From NCBI RefSeq assembly GCF_021603585.1, contig NZ_BQHI01000025.1, positions 19,867 through 83,866 of the forward strand: a DNA stretch of 64,000 nucleotides. Reading direction: 5' to 3'. How positions within the stretch are numbered: position 1 is the first letter of the stretch; every line of letters starts with the position of its first letter. Below the pieces are notes generated by a model that had not been told where the DNA came from, searched no databases, and saw nothing but the letters and a program-made list of their open reading frames with translations. Source of the DNA: Pseudomonas sputi (lineage in GTDB: Bacteria; Pseudomonadota; Gammaproteobacteria; Pseudomonadales; Pseudomonadaceae). Made by a program: the position numbers and the translations under genes. Shown in pieces: positions 18,520 through 28,566 of the stretch.

Positions 18520-19777
18520 CGTCTCGGCCAAAGCCAGCCTGTTCAGCCCCCATGGCCTGAGCGGTTCGCTGCTGCGCCGGGGAGTGCTGCGCCAGCTCGA
18601 GCAGCTCAAGCAGGGTCAATTGATCGTCATCGAGGACGGCGAACGCCACGTCTTCGGTACGCCAGGCAGCACGCTGGTGGGGGAAATTCAGGTGCTGGAC
18701 CCGGCCGTCTGGGGGCTGGTCGCCGGCAATGGTTCGATCGGTGCCGGTGAGTCTTTTATTCATGGCTACTGGCGCTCGCCGGATCTGACGGCCGTAGTGC
18801 GGGTCTTTGTCAGCAACCTTGAAGTGCTCGACGCCATGGAAGGTGGCCTGGCCCGGCTCGGTCGCCCACTGGTGCGCGGACTGCACTGGCTCAACCGCAA
18901 TACGCGCAAAGGCTCGCAGAAAAACATCGCCGCTCATTACGACCTCGGCAATGACCTGTTCGAGCAGTTTCTCGATCCGACCATGATGTATTCCGCCGCG
19001 CAGTTTCTCAGCCCCGACGACAGCCTGGAGCAGGCGCAACTGAACAAACTGGAGCGGATCTGCCAGAAACTCGCGCTCAAGCCCGAAGACCACCTGCTGG
19101 AAATCGGCACCGGCTGGGGCAGCATGGCGCTCTACGCGGCGCAGCATTACGGTTGCAGAGTCACCACCACCACGTTGTCGAAGGAGCAGTTCGCCTTCAC
19201 TGCCGCCCGTATCGAACGCCTCGGTTTGCAGGATCAGGTGACGCTACTGCTCAAGGACTACCGCGATCTCACCGGCCAGTACGACAAACTGGTGTCGATC
19301 GAGATGATCGAAGCGGTCGGCCACCGCTTCCTGCCGACCTACTTCAAACAGTGCGCGCACCTGCTCAAGAGCAACGGCCTGATGCTGCTGCAAGCGATCA
19401 CCATCCGCGAACAGCGCTACGAACAGGCACGTCGCGGGGTGGACTTCATCCAGCGCTACATTTTCCCCGGCGGCGCCCTGCCCTGCGTGCAGAAAATGCT
19501 TGAGATCGTCAGCCGCGACACCGACATGAACCTGCTGCATATGGAAGATTTCGGCCTGCACTACGCCCGCACCCTGCGTCTGTGGCACGAGAACTTTCGC
19601 CATGCTCACGGCCGCCTGACGGAACTGGGCTATGACGATTACTTCCTCAGGTTGTGGGAGTTCTACCTGTGTTACTGCGAGGGCGGATTTCTCGAACGCA
19701 CCATCGGCACCGCACAACTGGTGCTGGCCAAACCGGCGGCGATGACCGCGCCCTTGCTCGGCCGATTCGATGCTTGA
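18506..19777 (+). CDS. CFA-synthase-like SAM methyltransferase (UfaM-type candidate)
   Basis: 423 residues from ATG 18506, which has GAGGAACG upstream. SAM motif LLEIGTGWGSMALYAA (near 195), the FFDPTMMYS-like QFLDPTMMYSAAQF, and C-terminal LWEFYLCYCEGGFLER carry the cyclopropane-fatty-acid-synthase fold and conserved Cys region. Paralogues in photolyase/DUF1365 operons methylate mono-unsaturated phospholipid chains to give methylated or furan fatty acids (UfaM, as I recall) rather than cyclopropanes. It acts at the inner face of the membrane. The product here is inferred from context. Confidence 0.88.
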   Translation: MKSTSVSAKASLFSPHGLSGSLLRRGVLRQLEQLKQGQLIVIEDGERHVFGTPGSTLVGEIQVLDPAVWGLVAGNGSIGAGESFIHGYWRSPDLTAVVRVFVSNLEVLDAMEGGLARLGRPLVRGLHWLNRNTRKGSQKNIAAHYDLGNDLFEQFLDPTMMYSAAQFLSPDDSLEQAQLNKLERICQKLALKPEDHLLEIGTGWGSMALYAAQHYGCRVTTTTLSKEQFAFTAARIERLGLQDQVTLLLKDYRDLTGQYDKLVSIEMIEAVGHRFLPTYFKQCAHLLKSNGLMLLQAITIREQRYEQARRGVDFIQRYIFPGGALPCVQKMLEIVSRDTDMNLLHMEDFGLHYARTLRLWHENFRHAHGRLTELGYDDYFLRLWEFYLCYCEGGFLERTIGTAQLVLAKPAAMTAPLLGRFDA

Positions 19778-20261
19778 GCGATTGGCCAACGCGGTGCTGT
19801 TCCAGATCGGCTGGCTGGCCTGCGTGCTCGGTGGCGACAGCCTGTGGTTGCTGCTGGCACTGGCGATGCTGGTGATTCATCTGCACTGGATCAGCAGTTG
19901 GGCGCAGGAAGGCCGGTTGATCCTCAGCGTGGTGATCATCGGCACGGCGGTGGACAGTGCGCTGCGCGGCCTGGGGGTTTTCGAATTCAAGGATCTGTCG
20001 CCGCTGATTCCGCTGTGGCTGATGCTGTTGTGGGCGCTGTTTGCCACGACATTGCGTCATTGTCTGCAATGGAGCGCCAGGCCCTGGTGGCTGGCCAGTC
20101 TGCTCGGCGCAGCGGGTGGCGCGCTGTCCTATGGCGCTGGCGGACGTCTGGCCGGCGTGCAGTTTCCCTATGGTGAGTTTGCGACCCTGACCGGCATCGC
20201 GCTGCTGTGGGCGTTGCTGTTTCCGCTGTTGCACCAGTTGTCCCGGCGGCTGGAACGCTAA
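19770..20261 (+). CDS. DUF2878 integral membrane protein
   Basis: 163 residues with about five to six hydrophobic segments (for example VLFQIGWLACVLGG, LWLLLALAMLVIHLHW, LIPLWLMLLWALFATTL and LLGAAGGALSYGAGGRL). It matches the DUF2878 family, which appears at the end of photolyase/CFA operons in pseudomonads and vibrios. Function unknown; a role in lipid or cofactor handling is only a guess. It starts 8 bases inside the methyltransferase gene and closes the operon. Confidence 0.85.
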   Translation: MLERLANAVLFQIGWLACVLGGDSLWLLLALAMLVIHLHWISSWAQEGRLILSVVIIGTAVDSALRGLGVFEFKDLSPLIPLWLMLLWALFATTLRHCLQWSARPWWLASLLGAAGGALSYGAGGRLAGVQFPYGEFATLTGIALLWALLFPLLHQLSRRLER

Positions 20262-20313
20262 ACGCCTGTCAGGCCTTTCACACGGTCCTCGGTCACTGCC
20301 GTACACTGGCGCC

Positions 20314-20619
20314 ATGAAAACCATTCCCCATCGGCAAATCGCCGAACCCGTGGTCACCTGCTCGACCTGTGCGGCCTGCTGCTGTCAGCTTGAAGTGATG
20401 CTGATCACCGACACCGGCGTGCCCGAGCGTTTTATCGATACCGACGATTGGGGGGGTGAAGTGATGCTGCGTCTGGACGACGGCTGGTGCGCGGCGCTGG
20501 ATCGCGACACGATGATGTGCACGATTTACGAGAAGCGTCCGCTGATCTGCCGCGAGTTCGAAATGGGCGCCCCGGAATGCATCGACGAACGCCAGGGAAT
20601 TGCCACGGCGTATCGCTGA
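20314..20619 (+). CDS. YkgJ-family cysteine-cluster protein
   Basis: 101 residues with CSTCAACCC near the N-terminus, a central DDGWCAALD, and C-terminal CTIYEKRPLICREFEMG. Such cysteine clusters (Fe-S or Zn) define the YkgJ family; function unknown. The gene stands 53 bases after DUF2878, and a weak TTCACA/TACACT promoter-like pair with 19-base spacing precedes it, so it may be transcribed separately. A terminator follows directly. Confidence 0.85.
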   Translation: MKTIPHRQIAEPVVTCSTCAACCCQLEVMLITDTGVPERFIDTDDWGGEVMLRLDDGWCAALDRDTMMCTIYEKRPLICREFEMGAPECIDERQGIATAYR

Positions 20620-20624
20620 GCACA

Positions 20625-20651
20625 AAAAAAGAGCGCCTGGCGCTCTTTTTT
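20625..20651. terminator. Bidirectional intrinsic terminator
   Basis: Stem AAAAAAGAGCG / CGCTCTTTTTT with a CCTGG loop, located between the convergent YkgJ gene and pagL. Confidence 0.85.
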
Positions 20652-20674
20652 GCTCGAACTGACTTTCCGCGTTC

Positions 20675-21193
20675 TTACAGCGGCATCGTGTAATGCAGCG
20701 CGTAGCTTTCAACCCCGTCGTTGTCGCTGCTCAGACCGGCGTTGGAATAGTGCGTCGCACGGATCCCGACTTCATGCCCGCCATTGAAGCGCAAGCCGAA
20801 ACCGATACGGTCTTCGAACTGGAAAGAGCCGCCGAGCTTGTTGTCTTCGTATTCGGTGTTGGAGAACAGCGCCACGCCGATCCCCGCCTCGACATACGGT
20901 TTGACCGACTGGCCGGCAAACTCGTAAACAAATACCGGCGAGAACGACAGGCTGTTGTTGCTCGACGTCTTGTCGCCTTCCCAATAAGTGTAGGCACCGC
21001 TCCAGTAACCGGTCAGACGACCCACGTCACTTTGCAGCCAGCTCTTGTCCCAATCGAAATTCATGCCCAGGCGATAAGTCATGGTCGAATCGCTGGTAGC
21101 ACCCACTGCAAACTCGACGCCAGCAGCTTGTGCGGTAAAACTTTGCCCCATCAGTGCAGCCGCAATCGCGGCCAAGCAGAATAGTCGCTTCAC
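20675..21193 (-). CDS. pagL: Lipid A 3-O-deacylase PagL
   Basis: Outer-membrane beta-barrel enzyme that removes the 3-O acyl chain of lipid A. The signal peptide ends ...SFTAQA at residue about 23; the mature 149 residues are the normal size. The catalytic triad is recognisable near the C-terminus in GIRATHYSNAG (His and Ser two apart) and Glu 12 residues after that Ser in DGVESY, as in the P. aeruginosa enzyme. Single gene; regulation by low Mg/antimicrobial peptide systems is known in relatives but not visible here. Confidence 0.92.
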   Translation of the reverse strand: MKRLFCLAAIAAALMGQSFTAQAAGVEFAVGATSDSTMTYRLGMNFDWDKSWLQSDVGRLTGYWSGAYTYWEGDKTSSNNSLSFSPVFVYEFAGQSVKPYVEAGIGVALFSNTEYEDNKLGGSFQFEDRIGFGLRFNGGHEVGIRATHYSNAGLSSDNDGVESYALHYTMPL

Positions 21194-21305
21194 TTTGAAA
21201 CTTCCTTTTCCGGAACGATCGTTTGGTTTTTTAGGTCACTCTGCGCTATAGAAATCTGCGCTTGGTCAGAAGTTCAGCTGACTTTTTAGATATTTCACAT
21301 TTTTT

Positions 21306-22097
21306 TTACAAAGTGAATCTTTCAACGTCGCCAACGACTTGGCCCAGCAGGACCAGGGTCTTGCGCAGAGACGCAGGATCGGCGCTGGTCCAGAATCTGA
21401 CCGGGCGGTTCGGACCTGCGGCGAGCAGATCACGCTCGGCCAGCAGCCGCTGCAATTGCCGCGCTACCGCCGCGCCCGTATCGATCAGGCTGATGCTCTC
21501 GGGGATCATCGACTTGAGCATCGGCTTGAGAAACGGGTAGTGGGTACAGCCCAGGATGATCGTGTCGCAACCGTTGGCCAGTAGCGGGTCAACGTAGTGC
21601 TTGAGCAAGGCACGTAACTCGGGGCTGTGCAGATCGCCGCTTTCAATGCGCTCGACCAGTCCGGGACACGGCTGAGTGATGACCCGCACATCCGTGGCGA
21701 AGCGGTCGAGCAATGCGGCGAATTTGGCGCTCTGCAAGGTGCCGGTGGTGGCGAGCACGCCCACCACACCGCTGCGGGTGGCGGCGGCGGCCGGTTTGAC
21801 CGCCGGCTCCATCCCAACAATCGGCCACTCGGGAAAGTCCCGGCGCAGATCGGCAACGCCGGCCACGGTCGCGGTATTGCACGCGATCACCAGCGCCTTG
21901 GCGCCCTGCTCGCGGAAAAACCCGGCCATCACGCTGCAACGCTGGCGGATGAATTCCGGGGTTTTCTCGCCATAAGGGATGTGGCCGCAATCGCCCAAGT
22001 ACAGCAGCGATTCGTTCGGCAGCAGGTGCTGGATTTCCGCCAGCACCGACACGCCACCGACGCCGGAATCGAATACGGCAATCGGCGCTTCACGCAT
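21306..22097 (-). CDS. murI: Glutamate racemase
   Basis: Makes D-glutamate for peptidoglycan. [15 protein letters not shown] at the N-terminus and the two catalytic cysteines in [10 protein letters not shown] and IILGCTHYP are all present. The start at 22097 ([12 protein letters not shown]) gives 263 aa, the family length, and overlaps moeB by 8 bases; the frame is open further upstream but inside moeB. Last gene of the minus-strand hemA-prfA-prmC-moeB-murI operon. Confidence 0.96.
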   Translation of the reverse strand: MREAPIAVFDSGVGGVSVLAEIQHLLPNESLLYLGDCGHIPYGEKTPEFIRQRCSVMAGFFREQGAKALVIACNTATVAGVADLRRDFPEWPIVGMEPAVKPAAAATRSGVVGVLATTGTLQSAKFAALLDRFATDVRVITQPCPGLVERIESGDLHSPELRALLKHYVDPLLANGCDTIILGCTHYPFLKPMLKSMIPESISLIDTGAAVARQLQRLLAERDLLAAGPNRPVRFWTSADPASLRKTLVLLGQVVGDVERFTL

Positions 22098-22845
22098 GCT
22101 GCGAACCACAGACGCTGCACCCCGGATCGCGCTTGACCCGCAGTTCACGAAAGCGCGAGCCCAGCGCATCGATCAACAGCAGACGGCCCACCAGCGGCTC
22201 ACCAAATTCCGCCAGCAGCTTCAAGGCTTCCAGCGCTTGCAGGCTGCCGACCAGACCGACCAGCGGCCCGACCACGCCGGCTTCGCTGCAAGTCAGTTCG
22301 GCTTCGCTGCCGTGACCGTACAGGCAGTGGTAGCACGGGCTCTCGGTGCGACGCGGGTCGAACACTGAGAGCTGTCCTTCAAGACGGATCGCCGCGCCGC
22401 TGACCAATGGCTTGCGCGCCGCCACGCATGCGGCGTTGACCGCTTCGCGGGTGGAGAAATTGTCCGAACAGTCGAGCACCAGATCCACCGCGGCCACGGC
22501 GGCGGCGAGGGAATCCTCATCCAGCGCCTGACGATGGGGCACCAGGCGGATTTCAGGATTGATCGCGCTCAGGCGCTTGAGCGCCGAGTCGACCTTGGTC
22601 ATGCCGACGCTGTCGGTGTCGTGGATGATCTGGCGTTGCAGGTTGGTCAGGTCGACCGTGTCGAAATCCGCCAGGTGCAATTCACCGACACCCGCCGCCG
22701 CCAGGTACAAGGCCACCGGCGCACCGAGGCCGCCGAGGCCGACGATCAATACCCGGCTGTCCTTGAGCTTCAACTGGCCATCGATGTCGATGTGTTGCAG
22801 CAGGATCTGCCGACTGTAGCGCAACAATTCCTGATCATTCAGCAC
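22090..22845 (-). CDS. moeB: Molybdopterin-synthase adenylyltransferase
   Basis: Adenylates the C-terminal glycine of the sulfur carrier MoaD (ThiF/E1 fold). The ATP motif [12 protein letters not shown], the active-site region [12 protein letters not shown], and two zinc CxxC pairs (CYHC and the C-terminal CSVC) are present. 251 residues, usual length. It overlaps prmC by 7 bases and murI by 8. The close relative ThiF cannot be fully excluded, but the genomic context with prfA/prmC is typical of MoeB. Confidence 0.94.
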   Translation of the reverse strand: MLNDQELLRYSRQILLQHIDIDGQLKLKDSRVLIVGLGGLGAPVALYLAAAGVGELHLADFDTVDLTNLQRQIIHDTDSVGMTKVDSALKRLSAINPEIRLVPHRQALDEDSLAAAVAAVDLVLDCSDNFSTREAVNAACVAARKPLVSGAAIRLEGQLSVFDPRRTESPCYHCLYGHGSEAELTCSEAGVVGPLVGLVGSLQALEALKLLAEFGEPLVGRLLLIDALGSRFRELRVKRDPGCSVCGSQHA

Positions 22846-23669
22846 GGCAGGCGCCCCAGGCTGATCCGTTGATGACCGCCCAGATCGGTGCGGCTGTGGA
22901 CTTCGTCGAAACCTTGCGTCAGCAGCAGATCGCGCACGGCTTCGGCTTGATCATAGCCGTGTTCGAGCATCAGCCAGCCACCGGCCTCCAGATGGGCCGG
23001 CGCCTGGGTGATGATCAGCCGCAGATCGTCGAGCCCGTCGATGCCGGCCACCAAGGCGCTTTCCGGCTCGAAACGCACATCGCCTTCCACCAGATGCGGG
23101 TCGGCGGCGCGGATGTACGGCGGGTTGCTGATGATCAGCTCGAAACGCTTGCCTTCGAGGGCGCTGAACCAGTGGCTGCTCAATACCGTGGCGTTGTTCA
23201 GGTGCAGGCGCTGACGATTGCGCTCGGCCAGGGCCACGGCCTCCAGAACGCGATCCACGGCGGTGACCTTCCACGCCGGGCGCTCGCTGGCCAGGGCCAG
23301 GGCAATTGCCCCGCTGCCGGTGCCCAGATCGAGGACCTTGGCCGGGGTCGCCGGCAACAACTCCAGCGCGGCTTCCACCAGCAGCTCGGTGTCCGGACGC
23401 GGGATCAGCGTGTGCGGCGCGACTTCCAGATCCAGCTTCCAGAAACCCTGCTGGCCCAGAATGTAGGCGACCGGTTCGCCACTGCGGCGGCGTTGCAGGT
23501 ACTCGGCAAAGACCAGCGCAGCTTCGCTGGGCACGATGCGCTCGGGCCAGGTGTGGAGAAAACTGCGCGACTTGCCCAGCGCGGCGGCCAGAAGCAATTC
23601 GGCGTCCAGACGCGCCGTCGGCGAGTCCGGCAGTTCGGCGGCGCGCAACAGGCTGGCGATGATGGTCAT
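22839..23669 (-). CDS. prmC: Peptide chain release factor N5-glutamine methyltransferase
   Basis: Methylates the glutamine of the GGQ motif in release factors RF1/RF2. The SAM-binding block VLDLGTGSGAIALALA and the catalytic NPPY in LIISNPPYIRAADP are visible; 276 residues is normal. The start lies directly beside the prfA stop, so enzyme and substrate are translated from the same message. Confidence 0.96.
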   Translation of the reverse strand: MTIIASLLRAAELPDSPTARLDAELLLAAALGKSRSFLHTWPERIVPSEAALVFAEYLQRRRSGEPVAYILGQQGFWKLDLEVAPHTLIPRPDTELLVEAALELLPATPAKVLDLGTGSGAIALALASERPAWKVTAVDRVLEAVALAERNRQRLHLNNATVLSSHWFSALEGKRFELIISNPPYIRAADPHLVEGDVRFEPESALVAGIDGLDDLRLIITQAPAHLEAGGWLMLEHGYDQAEAVRDLLLTQGFDEVHSRTDLGGHQRISLGRLPC

Positions 23670-24752
23670 TTACTCACCTATCGCTGCGAGTTGGTCGGCC
23701 TGGTATTCGGCCAGCAACGGCTCGATCACCGCTTCGACGCCACCGGCGAGAATTTCGTCGAGGGAATACAGGGTCAGGTTGACGCGATGATCGGTGACCC
23801 GGCCCTGGGCAAAGTTGTAGGTGCGGATGCGCTCGGAGCGGTCACCGGAACCCACCAGCAATTTACGTTCGCTGGCGATGGCGTTGGCCGCGGCGGCAGT
23901 CTGCTGATCGTTGAGCTTGGCCGACAGCCAGGCCATCGCCCGGGCGCGATTCTTGTGCTGGGAACGTTCTTCCTGGCACTCGACAACGGTGCCGGTCGGT
24001 ATGTGGGTGATGCGGATCGCCGAATCGGTGGTGTTGACGTGCTGACCACCGGCCCCGGAGGAGCGGTATGTGTCGACGCGCAAATCCGCCGGGTTGATCT
24101 CGATGGCTTCACGCTCGTCCGGCTCGGGCAATACCGCCACGGTGCAGGCCGAGGTGTGGATACGGCCCTGGGATTCGGTGGCGGGTACACGCTGTACGCG
24201 GTGCGCGCCGGATTCGAATTTCAGCTTGCCGTAAACGTTGTCGCCTTCGATGCGGGCGATGACTTCTTTATAGCCACCGTGTTCGCCTTCGTTTTCCGAG
24301 AGGATCTCCACGCGCCAGCCACGGCGTTCGGCGTAACGCGAGTACATGCGGAACAGGTCACCCGAGAAGATCGCCGCCTCGTCACCACCGGTGCCGGCGC
24401 GGATTTCGAGAAACACGTTGCGCCCGTCGTTGGGATCCTTGGGCAGCAACATGCGTTGCAGGTCGGATTCCAGCGTGATCAGCAATTCCTTGGCTTCGCG
24501 GACTTCTTCCACAGCCATTTCACGCATGTCCGGGTCGCTGTCCTTGAGCAGCGCCTGTGCGCCTTCAAGATCGCTTTGTACGCCGAGCAGCTTTTTATAG
24601 CCTTGTACCACCGGCTCAAGTTCGGCGTATTCCTTGGAATAAGCGCGGAATTTGGTCTGGTCGGAAATGACTTCGGCGTCGCCGAGCAGCGCGGTCAGTT
24701 CCTCGAAACGGTCCTGGAGGATGTCCAGCTTATTGAGCAGTGACGCTTTCAT
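23670..24752 (-). CDS. prfA: Peptide chain release factor 1
   Basis: Recognises UAA/UAG and triggers peptide release. The stop-codon reading PAT motif is in [16 protein letters not shown] and the catalytic GGQ in [10 protein letters not shown], whose glutamine is the PrmC target. 360 residues, normal. Its ATG overlaps the hemA stop by 4 bases. Confidence 0.98.
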   Translation of the reverse strand: MKASLLNKLDILQDRFEELTALLGDAEVISDQTKFRAYSKEYAELEPVVQGYKKLLGVQSDLEGAQALLKDSDPDMREMAVEEVREAKELLITLESDLQRMLLPKDPNDGRNVFLEIRAGTGGDEAAIFSGDLFRMYSRYAERRGWRVEILSENEGEHGGYKEVIARIEGDNVYGKLKFESGAHRVQRVPATESQGRIHTSACTVAVLPEPDEREAIEINPADLRVDTYRSSGAGGQHVNTTDSAIRITHIPTGTVVECQEERSQHKNRARAMAWLSAKLNDQQTAAAANAIASERKLLVGSGDRSERIRTYNFAQGRVTDHRVNLTLYSLDEILAGGVEAVIEPLLAEYQADQLAAIGE

Positions 24753-26035
24753 TGCGGTTTTTTATCCGAAAAGCTATCCGGTGAGCCCTCGAGGGCAAAG
24801 AGTTCCTGAGCCATGGCCAGCGCATCAAGGCGGCCTTCGGCAGAAAGCTTTTTCAACTGCACGCTCGGGGCGTGCAGGAGTTTGTTGGTCAGGCCACGGG
24901 CCAGTTGCCCGAGGATGTCTTCGGCGTTGCCGCCGTTGGCCAGCAGGCGCAGAGCCTTTTGCAGCTCTTCGTCACGCAGGCGTTCGCTCTGTTGACGATA
25001 GGCCTTGAGCACATCGACCGCCGCCAGCTCGCGCAGGCGCACCATGAAATCGTCGGCGCCGACCGAAACCATCTCTTCGGCAGCCTGGGCTGCACCCTGA
25101 CGGCTCTTGAGGTTTTCGGCGACCACTTCGTGCAGATCGTCGACGCTATAGAGGTAAACGTCGTCGAGTTCGCCGACTTCCGGCTCGATGTCACGGGGAA
25201 CGGCGATGTCGACCATGAAGATCGGCTTGTGCTTGCGCAACTTCAGCGCGCTTTCCACCGCACCTTTACCGAGGATCGGCAACTGACTGGCGGTAGAGCT
25301 GATCACGATATCGCTGCGCACCAGTTCGGCCGGGATGTCCGATAGCAACACTGCATGGGCACCGAACTGCTCGGCCAGCAGGCTGGCGCGTTCCAGGGTC
25401 CGGTTGGCGACCACGATGCGTTTGACCCCCAGTTCATGCAGATGGCGGGCGACCAGGGTGATGGTCTCGCCGGCGCCGATCAGCAGGGCCTGGCTGCGTT
25501 GCAGGTCGCTGAAAATCTGTTTGGCCAGGCTGACGGCGGCAAACGCCACGGACACCGGGTTTTCACCGATGGCGGTGTCGGTGCGCACTTGCTTGGCGGC
25601 GTTGAAGGTCGCCTGGAACAGTCGCCCGAGCAGCGGCCCGATAGTGCCGGCCTCGCGGGCCACGGCGTAGGCCGATTTCATCTGGCCGAGAATCTGCGGT
25701 TCGCCCAGCACCAGCGAGTCGAGCCCGGAGGCGACGCGCATCATGTGACGAACGGCCGCATCGTCTTCATGCACATAAGCGCTCGCGCGCAGCTCATCGA
25801 GGCTCAAATGGTGATAGTCGGCCAGCCAGCGCAGCACGATATCGGCCGACAGCTGATCCTGTTCTATATACAGCTCACTGCGATTGCAGGTGGAGAGGAT
25901 CGCAGCTTCGCGGCTGTCGGTGAGTCGGCAGAGCTGCTGCAAGGCCTCCACCAGCTGCTCAGGGGTAAAGGCCACGCGCTCGCGGACGTCTACTGAAGCA
26001 GTCTTGTGGTTGATACCGAGTGCAAGGAAGGCCAT
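24749..26035 (-). CDS. hemA: Glutamyl-tRNA reductase
   Basis: First committed step of tetrapyrrole synthesis by the C5 pathway: reduces glutamyl-tRNA to glutamate-1-semialdehyde with [25 protein letters not shown] and the catalytic cysteine in STCNRSELY (residue about 50) are diagnostic. The NADPH domain begins [16 protein letters not shown], followed by a C-terminal dimerisation helix. 428 residues. First gene of the operon, divergent from a TPR lipoprotein gene; linkage to prfA is conserved across gammaproteobacteria. Confidence 0.98.
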   Translation of the reverse strand: MAFLALGINHKTASVDVRERVAFTPEQLVEALQQLCRLTDSREAAILSTCNRSELYIEQDQLSADIVLRWLADYHHLSLDELRASAYVHEDDAAVRHMMRVASGLDSLVLGEPQILGQMKSAYAVAREAGTIGPLLGRLFQATFNAAKQVRTDTAIGENPVSVAFAAVSLAKQIFSDLQRSQALLIGAGETITLVARHLHELGVKRIVVANRTLERASLLAEQFGAHAVLLSDIPAELVRSDIVISSTASQLPILGKGAVESALKLRKHKPIFMVDIAVPRDIEPEVGELDDVYLYSVDDLHEVVAENLKSRQGAAQAAEEMVSVGADDFMVRLRELAAVDVLKAYRQQSERLRDEELQKALRLLANGGNAEDILGQLARGLTNKLLHAPSVQLKKLSAEGRLDALAMAQELFALEGSPDSFSDKKPQ

Positions 26036-26217
26036 TCAAGGTCGCTGATGGTGACGTGAAGCCGGCAATTGTCCTACTTCGTCAGATTCAGAACAACTAC
26101 CGCTGACTATTGTCCCAATTGTCGGCCCCTATAATGACCACAATCGAGACTCGGTTATGTTTGGCCGAAGGCTTGTGTCATGATGATCCGACCGCAGGTT
26201 AGTCGTCCTCTTCCTAT

Positions 26218-27942
26218 ATGAACAGATCTTCCGCGTTGCTCCTCGCTTTTGTCTTCCTCAGCGGCTGCCAGGCCTTGGCCCCCGTTTCGCAGGACGGTGC
26301 CTCACCGGTCGAAGACACCACGCCGGCCCCTGAAAAGCCCAAGGTTTACAGCTCGTTCAGCCAGGAAACGGTGTTCAGCCTGCTGAGCGCCGAGCTCGCC
26401 GGCCAGCGCAATCGTTTCGACATTGCCCTGGACAACTACGTGACCCAGGCCATCAACACCCAGGATCCGGGCGTCTCCGAGCGTGCGTTCCGCATCGCCG
26501 AGTACCTGGGCGCCGACCAGCCGGCTCTCGATACCGCGCTGATCTGGGCGAAAAACGCCCCGGACGACCTCGAAGCGCAACGCGCCGCCGCCGTGCAACT
26601 GGCCCGCGCCGGGCGTTATGACGACTCGATGGTCTATATGGAGAAAGTCCTGCAGGGCAAGGGCGACACCCATTTCGACTTCCTCGCACTGTCGGCCGCC
26701 GATACCGATCAGGAAACCCGCAACGGCCTGATGAAAAGTTTCGACCGCCTGTTGCAGCGTCACCCGAACAACAATCAGCTGATTTTCGGCAAGGCCCTGC
26801 TGATGCAGCAGGATGGCGACACCAAAGGCGCGCTGACCCTGCTCGAAGACAATCCGCCGGAAGACGGCGAGATCGCCCCGATTCTGCTGCGTGCACGCCT
26901 GCTGCAAGGGCTGAGTCGTGGCGACGAAGCCTTGCCGTTGCTGCAAAAGAGCATCAAGAAGTATCCGGACGACAAACGCCTGCGCCTGACCTACGCGCGG
27001 ATGCTGGTAGAGCAGAACCGGATGGACGACGCCAAGGTCGAGTTCTCCACCCTGGTTCAGCAATACCCGGAAGACGACGAGCTTCGTTACTCCCTGGCAC
27101 TGGTCTGCCTGGAAGCCAAGGCCTGGGACGAGGCCAAGGGTTATCTGGAAGACCTCATCGCCCGGGAAAGCCATGTCGATTCGGCGCATCTGAACCTGGG
27201 GCGCATCGCCGAAGAGCGCAACGATCCGCAAGGCGCGCTCATCGAGTACGCCCAGGTCGGCCCGGGCAACGATTATCTGCCGGCGCAACTGCGTCAGGCC
27301 GATATTCTGATGAACAACGGCAAGACCGCCGAAGCCCAGAGCAAACTGGCCGCCGAGCGCGATGAGCAGCCGGATTACGCGATCCAGCTGTACCTGATCG
27401 AAGCCGAAACCCTGTCCGCCAACAATCAGGGCGACAAGGCCTGGAAAGTCCTGCAACAAGCGTTGCAGCAGTACCCGGACGATCTGAATCTGCTTTACAC
27501 CCGCGCGATGCAGGCGGAAAAACGCAATGACCTGGCGCAGATGGAAAAAGACCTGCGCCTGATCATCAAGCGCGATCCGGACAACGCCATGGCCCTCAAC
27601 GCCCTCGGCTACACCCTCTCCGACCGCACGACCCGCTACGCCGAAGCCAAGGCGCTGATCGAGCAGGCGCACCAGATCAACCCGGAAGACCCGGCGGTTC
27701 TCGACAGCCTCGGCTGGGTGAACTTTCGCATGGGCAATCTGGAAGACGCCGAGAAATACTTGCGCCAGGCCCTCGATCGCTTCCCCGATCACGAAGTCGC
27801 CGCGCATCTGGGCGAAGTACTGTGGGCCAAAGGCAAGCAGCGTGAAGCCAAGCAAATCTGGGGCAAGTTCCTCAAGGACCAACCCGACAGCACCATCCTG
27901 CGCAGCACCATCAAGCGCCTGACCGGATCCGAGACTCTTTAA
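26218..27942 (+). CDS. TPR-repeat lipoprotein (PA4667-like)
   Basis: 574 residues. An N-terminal lipoprotein signal with lipobox FLSGC places the modified Cys near residue 17. The rest is a superhelix of about 12-14 TPR-type repeats (for example AMALNALGYTLSDRTTRYAEAKALIEQAH and PAVLDSLGWVNFRMGNLEDAEKYL). Probably outer-membrane attached and acting as a scaffold, perhaps for lipoprotein or envelope assembly, since lolB follows after 3 bases. A TATAAT box at 26130-26135 lies upstream, without a clear -35. Confidence 0.85.
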   Translation: MNRSSALLLAFVFLSGCQALAPVSQDGASPVEDTTPAPEKPKVYSSFSQETVFSLLSAELAGQRNRFDIALDNYVTQAINTQDPGVSERAFRIAEYLGADQPALDTALIWAKNAPDDLEAQRAAAVQLARAGRYDDSMVYMEKVLQGKGDTHFDFLALSAADTDQETRNGLMKSFDRLLQRHPNNNQLIFGKALLMQQDGDTKGALTLLEDNPPEDGEIAPILLRARLLQGLSRGDEALPLLQKSIKKYPDDKRLRLTYARMLVEQNRMDDAKVEFSTLVQQYPEDDELRYSLALVCLEAKAWDEAKGYLEDLIARESHVDSAHLNLGRIAEERNDPQGALIEYAQVGPGNDYLPAQLRQADILMNNGKTAEAQSKLAAERDEQPDYAIQLYLIEAETLSANNQGDKAWKVLQQALQQYPDDLNLLYTRAMQAEKRNDLAQMEKDLRLIIKRDPDNAMALNALGYTLSDRTTRYAEAKALIEQAHQINPEDPAVLDSLGWVNFRMGNLEDAEKYLRQALDRFPDHEVAAHLGEVLWAKGKQREAKQIWGKFLKDQPDSTILRSTIKRLTGSETL

Positions 27943-27945
27943 CTC

Positions 27946-28563
27946 ATGTTTTTGCGCCACGTCATCGTTTTCAGCTTCATCGCCCTGCTCGCCGGTTGCG
28001 CGGGCTTCGGCGCCCGTGAATCCGTCGAGGGCCATGGCAGCCCTGCCCAATGGGCCGCGAACAAACAGCAACTGACCGGCCTCGACGGCTGGCAGATCGA
28101 CGGCAAGATCGGCATCCGCGCGCCGAAAGACTCGGGCAGCGGCACGCTGTTCTGGCTGCAACGTCAGGGCTACTACGACATCCGCTTGTCCGGCCCGCTG
28201 GGTCGCGGCGCGGCGCGGCTGACCGGCCGCCCGGGCGCGGTGTCACTGGAAGTGGCGAATCAGGGTCGCTATGAAGCACCAACTCCGGAAGCACTGATCG
28301 AAGAGCAACTGGGCTGGAAACTGCCGGTCTCGCATCTGGCCTGGTGGGTTCGCGGTCTTCCGGCCCCGGACAGCAAAAGCCGCTTGACCCTGGACGGCAA
28401 CAGTCGCCTGGCCAATCTGGATCAGGATGGATGGCAGGTCGAATACCTCGGTTATGCCGAACAGAACGGTTACTGGCTGCCCGAGCGGATCAAGCTGCAC
28501 GGCACCGATCTGGACGTGACGCTGGTCATCAAGACCTGGCAACCGCGCAAACTGGGGCAATAA
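27946..28563 (+). CDS. lolB: Outer-membrane lipoprotein receptor LolB
   Basis: Receives lipoproteins from LolA and inserts them into the outer membrane; itself a lipoprotein (lipobox LLAGC, Cys near residue 18). The mature half-barrel shows [23 protein letters not shown] and [22 protein letters not shown], the usual LolB blocks. 205 residues. Three bases after the TPR gene and three before ispE, so one operon. Confidence 0.95.
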   Translation: MFLRHVIVFSFIALLAGCAGFGARESVEGHGSPAQWAANKQQLTGLDGWQIDGKIGIRAPKDSGSGTLFWLQRQGYYDIRLSGPLGRGAARLTGRPGAVSLEVANQGRYEAPTPEALIEEQLGWKLPVSHLAWWVRGLPAPDSKSRLTLDGNSRLANLDQDGWQVEYLGYAEQNGYWLPERIKLHGTDLDVTLVIKTWQPRKLGQ

Positions 28564-28566
28564 CGC

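Noticed and set aside
22869-24743. 624-residue plus-strand frame opposite prmC and prfA
   Set aside because: Antisense to two certain genes; no start signals or domains.
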